Shown: positions 12,226 through 16,177 of the stretch, piece after piece | Position numbering within the stretch: position 1 is the stretch's first letter | How the letters are laid out: the number at the start of each line of letters is the position of its first letter | NCBI GenBank assembly: GCA_002409405.1 | Contig: DHNG01000025.1 | Coordinates: 138,789-154,965, forward strand | From: Flavobacteriales bacterium UBA5422 | GTDB taxonomy: Bacteria > Bacteroidota > Bacteroidia > Flavobacteriales_D > Crocinitomicaceae | Direction: 5' to 3' | DNA: 16,177 nucleotides | Notes under the pieces: model-generated | Told to the model about the DNA's origin: nothing | The model's input: the letters and a program-made list of their open reading frames with translations, nothing else | The model's database searches: none | Translations under genes and position numbers: made by a program

Positions 12226-14256
12226 ATGAAACGAAATTATATGACTGTCGGGTTGCTGGTTTTGGGAATAATGGCTGCGAGCTGTTCTTCTAAAGAAGCG
12301 CCTTCAAATGAAGAAAAAACAGAAATTGTGAACGAAATAGGCGACGTAAAAGTAGACCGTTTTGCCGACATCCAGGTTTTACGGTACGAAATCAATGATT
12401 TTGACAAACTTTCCCTGGATCAAAAAAAGTTGGTTTATTATCTGTCTCAGGCAGGATTAGCGGGACGTGATATCAACTGGGATCAAAACAATCCGTACAA
12501 TCTGAAAATACGGAAAGCGATTGAACACATCTTTGAGAGCTATGAGGGAGAACGCTCCGGTGATGAATGGAATAAGTTTGAAACATACGCGAAACAAGTC
12601 TGGTTTGCAAATGGAATCCATCATCATTACGGTATGGAGAAGTTCAATCCAAAATTCTCCAAAGAGTATTTCCACTCTTTATTAAAAGCTGTAGATCATA
12701 AATTAGATGATGACACAATTGATTTAATTTTCAATTCTGAACGTGCTAAATTGCGGAAAATCAAAGATCCGAAACTGGACATTATCAGCGCTTCTGCCAA
12801 TGGCTTTTACGGGCCGGGAGTAACGCAAAAAATGGTAGAGGAGTTCTATGCTGGTAAAACAAATATAGATCCGAAACGACCTGTAGAACACGGTTTGAAT
12901 TCAACACTTGTGTTGAAAGACGGAAAATTGTACGAAGACGTATGGAAGTCCGGTGGTAAATATGGAAAGGCAATTGATCAGATCATTTACTGGTTAGAGA
13001 AAGCAACAACTGTTGCCGAAAATGCGGATCAGAAAGCTGCATTGAAAAAATTGATTGACTATTATAAAACCGGAGATCTGAAAACATGGGATGATTACAA
13101 GGTTTTATGGACAAAATCTACCAAAGGGGACATTGACTGGATCAATGGTTTTATTGAGGTCTATGGTGATGCACTTGGTATTAAAGCAAGTTTTGAGAGC
13201 ATTGTTCAGATTACAGATTTTGAAGCATCGAAGCAAATGAAAGTTCTGGCGGAAAATGCCCAGTGGTTTGAAGACAATTCTCCGTTAATTCCTGAGCATA
13301 AAAAGAAAGAAGTAAAGGGGATCAGCTATAAAGTTGTACAAACTGCAAACGAATCTGGAGATGCATCTCCGTCTACACCGATCGGAGTAAATTTACCGAA
13401 TAACAACTGGATTCGTGAAGAGCATGGTTCAAAGTCAGTTAGTTTAGGAAATATTATTTCTGCGTATGACAAAGCAGGAGGAAAAGGATTAGTTGATGAG
13501 TTTGCTTACTCAGATGAAGAAAAACGACTGGCTCAACAACACAGTTATTTAGCGGGTAAATTGCACACTGCGCTGCACGAAGTAATCGGTCATGCTTCAG
13601 GGCAACTCAACCCGGGAGTAGGACAACCTTCTGAAACGCTGAAGCAATATGCAAGCACACTGGAAGAAGCAAGAGCGGACCTGGTTGGTTTGTACTACAT
13701 CATGGACAAAAAAATGATTGACCTGGGTCTGATTGAATCGCTTGATGTGGCCAAGGCAGAATACGACGGATACATCCGCAATGGATTAATGACGCAGCTA
13801 CAACGTTTGGAACTCGGACAAAGTTTGCAGGAAGAGCATATGCAAAACCGTCAGTTGGTGGCGAAATGGGTGCTTGAAAAGGGGCAAAAAGAGAAGGTGG
13901 TAGAAAAAGTCGTAAAAGACGGGAATACCTATTTTGTTGTACGTGACTATACGAAATTACGAGGCCTGTTTGGTCAGTTGTTAAAAGAGATTCAACGCAT
14001 TAAATCAGAAGGTGATTTTAAGGCTGGTCAGGCACTGGTGGATAACTACGGTGTAAAAGTAGATTATGCACTCCATAAAGAAGTATTGGATCGGGTGAAA
14101 CCACTTAACATTGCTCCTTATTATGGTTTTGTAAATCCGACATTGGTTCCTGTACTGAATAAAAAGGGGGAGATCATTGACGTAAAAGTTTCTTATGACA
14201 AGAACTTCGTAGAACAAATGCTGGATTATGGTAAGCAATATAGCTTTCTGGATTGA
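12226..14256 (+). CDS. Dipeptidyl peptidase III (M49 family zinc exopeptidase), lipoprotein
   Basis: 676 residues, almost the same length as the characterised Bacteroides thetaiotaomicron enzyme. The N-terminus is a lipoprotein signal with Cys20 in M-A-A-S-C-S-S-K-E. The unusual zinc motif of the family, H451-E-V-I-G-H456, is intact. The second motif is E480-E481-A-R-A-D, corresponding to E-E-C-R-A-E of other DPP III proteins; it gives the third zinc ligand, but here Cys is replaced by Ala and the last Glu by Asp. An N-G-I-H-H-H-Y-G segment (129-136), also typical, lies in the upper lobe. The enzyme removes dipeptides from the N-termini of short peptides. The lipid anchor implies a periplasmic or surface location, unlike the cytosolic eukaryotic enzyme. 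It stands alone with its own promoter and terminator. Confidence 0.93.
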   Translation: MKRNYMTVGLLVLGIMAASCSSKEAPSNEEKTEIVNEIGDVKVDRFADIQVLRYEINDFDKLSLDQKKLVYYLSQAGLAGRDINWDQNNPYNLKIRKAIEHIFESYEGERSGDEWNKFETYAKQVWFANGIHHHYGMEKFNPKFSKEYFHSLLKAVDHKLDDDTIDLIFNSERAKLRKIKDPKLDIISASANGFYGPGVTQKMVEEFYAGKTNIDPKRPVEHGLNSTLVLKDGKLYEDVWKSGGKYGKAIDQIIYWLEKATTVAENADQKAALKKLIDYYKTGDLKTWDDYKVLWTKSTKGDIDWINGFIEVYGDALGIKASFESIVQITDFEASKQMKVLAENAQWFEDNSPLIPEHKKKEVKGISYKVVQTANESGDASPSTPIGVNLPNNNWIREEHGSKSVSLGNIISAYDKAGGKGLVDEFAYSDEEKRLAQQHSYLAGKLHTALHEVIGHASGQLNPGVGQPSETLKQYASTLEEARADLVGLYYIMDKKMIDLGLIESLDVAKAEYDGYIRNGLMTQLQRLELGQSLQEEHMQNRQLVAKWVLEKGQKEKVVEKVVKDGNTYFVVRDYTKLRGLFGQLLKEIQRIKSEGDFKAGQALVDNYGVKVDYALHKEVLDRVKPLNIAPYYGFVNPTLVPVLNKKGEIIDVKVSYDKNFVEQMLDYGKQYSFLD

Positions 14257-14276
14257 TGAAATAATGAGCTATTAAT

Positions 14277-14314
14277 AACAAAAAGCCCGGAAGATTTTTC
14301 CGGGCTTTTTGTTT
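14277..14314. terminator. Bidirectional terminator between the M49 peptidase and tatA genes
   Basis: A perfect 16-bp stem (14277-14292 with 14298-14313) has a GCCCGG core, a 5-base loop and T runs on both strands. It can end both converging transcripts: it lies 20 bases after the M49 stop and 9 bases beyond the tatA stop. Confidence 0.9.
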
Positions 14315-14322
14315 ATCCTTAA

Positions 14323-14787
14323 TTAAGCTTTTTCTTCTTTGGAGATCTCTACCGTTGGAACGGTATCAATTGTTTCTTTTGGAAATTCATCCGGTACTGT
14401 TTCTGCTGAATTTTCTTCCGTTGTTTCGGGAATAGAAGGTGGTTGAACGGGACTTTCTGTCACTGTCTGGTTGGGAGGGAAACTCGCTCTTGGAGGAGGA
14501 GTATATTTTACAGAATGATCCAACTCATCCACCATCTGGTCAATCGGTCTTCGGATTTCTTCTGCCGTTTCTTTAAAAATCCCATCTAAATTTAAATCTT
14601 TCTTATACTCGTTGGTTGATTTTTTAATTTCACTTTGTATATCAGATGTTGCATCCTGAATCTGACGAATGGTACGTCCCATTGTTTTTGCAATACCTGG
14701 AATGCTCTTGGAACCAAAAAAGATCAGGATAAAAAGAAGGATCAAAAGGATCTCTGACCCGGCTACATCATTTAAAAATAAATACAC
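14323..14787 (-). CDS. tatA: Sec-independent twin-arginine translocase subunit TatA-like
   Basis: 154 residues starting at a GTG (14787). An in-frame stop lies two codons upstream, no ATG precedes the membrane segment, and an exact -7 element sits 15 bases further upstream. The N-terminus has one hydrophobic helix (about 11-24, I-L-L-I-L-L-F-I-L-I-F-F), then the F-G hinge and the amphipathic helix S-I-P-G-I-A-K-T-M-G-R, all typical of TatA/TatB. A charged coiled-coil-like part (about 40-95) is followed by an acidic Pro/Glu/Thr-rich tail, which makes it longer than E. coli TatA (about 90). TatA subunits form the channel for folded proteins with twin-arginine signals. TatC is not in this window. 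The length leaves a TatB-like role possible. Confidence 0.88.
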   Translation of the reverse strand: MYLFLNDVAGSEILLILLFILIFFGSKSIPGIAKTMGRTIRQIQDATSDIQSEIKKSTNEYKKDLNLDGIFKETAEEIRRPIDQMVDELDHSVKYTPPPRASFPPNQTVTESPVQPPSIPETTEENSAETVPDEFPKETIDTVPTVEISKEEKA

Positions 14788-14802
14788 AACTTACTTTTTT
14801 TA

Positions 14803-14810
14803 CAAAATTA
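14803..14810 (-). promoter_or_regulatory. -7 promoter element of tatA
   Basis: The minus strand reads TAATTTTG, an exact TAnnTTTG match. The predicted start site (about 14796) is only some 9 bases upstream of the GTG start at 14787, giving a nearly leaderless mRNA. Confidence 0.55.
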
Positions 14811-14956
14811 AGGAAATTTTGGAGTATCTAAAAATTTAAAGGGAAATTAACGTTTCAACAGCTGCTGAGTGATTCTGAAAAACATCATTCAAACAAAAGA
14901 TTTGATGCATTGATAACAAAAAGATAATAATATTCGGTAAAATGAAAATATTGGTG

Positions 14957-14964
14957 TATATTTG
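14957..14964 (+). promoter_or_regulatory. -7 promoter element of the secreted protein gene
   Basis: TATATTTG is an exact TAnnTTTG match, 27 bases before the ATG at 14992. A TTCG at 14933-14936 may be a degenerate -33 element. Confidence 0.55.
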
Positions 14965-14983
14965 ATTAGAAACAACTAATCAA
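14962..14983 (+). promoter_or_regulatory. Inverted repeat overlapping the promoter of the secreted protein gene
   Basis: Arms TTGATTAG (14962-14969) and CTAATCAA (14976-14983) pair perfectly around six bases. The repeat begins in the -7 element and covers the predicted start site (about 14971), a place where a bound repressor would block transcription. It cannot form a complete hairpin in the RNA if the start-site prediction is right. Confidence 0.4.
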
Positions 14984-14991
14984 TTGGACCT

Positions 14992-16131
14992 ATGAGAACA
15001 ACTACTACCTTTTTGTTGAGGCATTTGGCGTCTACCCTTTTCCTCTTCTTTCATGTGTTTAATACACATACGCAAACAATTTTTCCCTGGAACGGAGCAT
15101 TTGGCGGAACAGGTGTCAACCGAACATATACAGGAACTGCAATCGGCGGAATAACGATGAGTGCAACCATTGTGAATTCTGAAAATGTCTGGCAGGACGG
15201 TGCGCCAGCATTTCTTGCCGCCGGATTATTCGTCCCGGGAGTAGGTTGCCTGGGAATAGGGCTGGATAATCAAGGGTTATTACTAAGCACCGATTGGACA
15301 ACCAATACAACGAAGACCATTACCACAACAATTACGTTTAGCCAATCAGTAGGAGCTGTGCGTTTTCGTCTGTATGATGTAAATGATGATGGTTTCGGAA
15401 GCTGGAACGACCGTGTTATTATAGCAGCGACAGATGATTCAGGGGGTGCAGTGCCTGTTTACAGTGAACTTTCTTGTGTTTTAGGTCTGAATGGAACAAC
15501 TACAGGAAGTGGTACAAATACCCTGACGTTCACTTCTGCAAATACGCAGGGATGTTTATGCAATGGCAACAATATTATTCGTGTCGGTAACGATGTCAGT
15601 GGCTGTAATCAAATAAAAACAATCACCATCCGCTATCAGTCTGCAGTCGTTCCATCCAATTTTAACACTCCCAAACAATACATTGTTCTTTCTGATTTAA
15701 TTGCGAATTGCGCACCGCTTTCCATCGAATTATCCTCTTTTACAGTCGAGAAGGCAGACCGGATGAATCTATTAAAATGGGAAACCGCAACTGAAACGAA
15801 TAATTCTCATTTTGAATTGGAACGCAGTACAGATGGAAAGAATTGGGGGAAAATTATAACTGTTACAGGAGCTGGAACGACAACATCTCCTCAGGCGTAT
15901 ATGCATTATGATGCCGATTTCGATTTTACAGTTAATTATTATCGATTGAAGCAGGTTGATTTTGATGGACATCACCGCCATTCTGAGATAATTGTTATGG
16001 ATAATTCTTCTATTCCCAAAACAGTAGATCGAATTGTAAATACAATGGGACAACCTGTTGATGAGGAGTATAAAGGTCTTAAAATATACATCTATACTGA
16101 TGGGACGATTGTCAAGAAAATAGAGCAATAG
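14992..16131 (+). CDS. Secreted protein with FnIII-like domain and noncanonical C-terminal (T9SS-like) tail
   Basis: 379 residues. A signal peptide covers about 1-27 (L-F-L-F-F-H-V-F, cleavage near T-H-T-Q). Residues 30-225 form a Thr/Gly/Asn-rich beta domain with several Cys (for example C86 and C-L-C near 190), not assigned to a family. Residues 242-338 are the common Bacteroidota FnIII-like module: P-L-S-I-E-L-S-S-F, W-E-T-A-T-E-T-N-N-S-H-F-E-L-E-R-S-T-D-G, and Y-Y-R-L-K-Q-V-D-F-D-G. That module normally precedes a T9SS sorting domain. Here the usual YPNP domain is missing and a short tail (342-379) with I-V-N-T-M-G-Q, Y-K-G-L-K-I-Y-I-Y and D-G-T takes its place. It may be an alternative sorting signal. 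The gene has its own promoter and is followed by a copy of the palindromic repeat. Confidence 0.82.
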   Translation: MRTTTTFLLRHLASTLFLFFHVFNTHTQTIFPWNGAFGGTGVNRTYTGTAIGGITMSATIVNSENVWQDGAPAFLAAGLFVPGVGCLGIGLDNQGLLLSTDWTTNTTKTITTTITFSQSVGAVRFRLYDVNDDGFGSWNDRVIIAATDDSGGAVPVYSELSCVLGLNGTTTGSGTNTLTFTSANTQGCLCNGNNIIRVGNDVSGCNQIKTITIRYQSAVVPSNFNTPKQYIVLSDLIANCAPLSIELSSFTVEKADRMNLLKWETATETNNSHFELERSTDGKNWGKIITVTGAGTTTSPQAYMHYDADFDFTVNYYRLKQVDFDGHHRHSEIIVMDNSSIPKTVDRIVNTMGQPVDEEYKGLKIYIYTDGTIVKKIEQ

Positions 16132-16162
16132 GTAAATTGTTATCTTGTCATAATGAAATATG

Positions 16163-16177
16163 GTCATATCGCAATAT
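16163..16177. repeat. Second copy of the palindromic repeat, cut by the window end
   Basis: The 15 bases GTCATATCGCAATAT are identical to 10359-10373, that is, the whole left arm and two bases of the right arm of the 26-bp palindrome. It starts 32 bases after the stop of the secreted protein gene. The right arm would lie outside the window. Confidence 0.6.

Noticed and set aside
1..16177. Mobile elements, CRISPR arrays, tRNA or rRNA genes
   Set aside because: No transposase, integrase, regularly spaced repeats, cloverleaf or rRNA-like sequence was seen on either strand by reading.

Overview
The window looks like a piece of a Bacteroidota chromosome, most likely Flavobacteriales and perhaps a Fluviicola/Crocinitomicaceae-type organism. 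Reasons: AT-rich DNA, secreted proteins ending in type IX secretion (T9SS) style C-terminal domains, lipoproteins with C-K-K-D or C-S-S starts, no clear Shine-Dalgarno sequences, and repeated TAnnTTTG -7 promoter elements just upstream of genes. The genus is an inference. No mobile element, CRISPR array, rRNA or tRNA was recognised.

Layout. 1-582 (+) is the 3' end of a large secreted protein with an Ig-like repeat and a T9SS type A sorting domain. Back-to-back terminators follow (613-651 for +, 689-720 for -). 744-4302 (-) is a two-gene operon of exported M16 metallopeptidases: the upstream gene has the zinc site, and the downstream gene has lost it but keeps the Arg/Tyr substrate-binding region. 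A 400-base gap holds a terminator hairpin and a sigma-54-like inverted repeat. 4712-6517 (-) holds a DUF4382-like lipoprotein and a DegT/DnrJ/EryC1/StrS aminotransferase.

6582-7740 (+) is a Crp/Fnr-type regulator followed by an SRPBCC gene. Between them lies a near-perfect FNR-type operator, and the regulator has the matching ExxSR recognition-helix residues, so this pair looks like a small regulatory unit. The SRPBCC reading frame runs tail-to-tail 88 bases into tadA (-). Divergent from tadA are a DUF1304 membrane protein, an unrecognised membrane-anchored 430-residue protein, and a 47-residue cysteine-rich protein (9971-10114).

The right part has a 26-bp perfect palindrome (10359-10384), an ALDH7-family dehydrogenase (-), an M49 dipeptidyl peptidase III lipoprotein (+), a bidirectional terminator, a TatA-like translocase subunit (-), and a secreted protein (+) with a noncanonical C-terminal tail. 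The palindrome's first 15 bases recur at the very end of the window, so it is probably a dispersed repeat.

Most genes are ordinary housekeeping or envelope functions. The parts most worth a second look are the FNR-like box with its neighbouring regulator, the small Cys-rich gene with a palindrome at its predicted start site, the recurring palindrome, the active/inactive M16 pair, and the overlapping 3' ends at 7653-7740.
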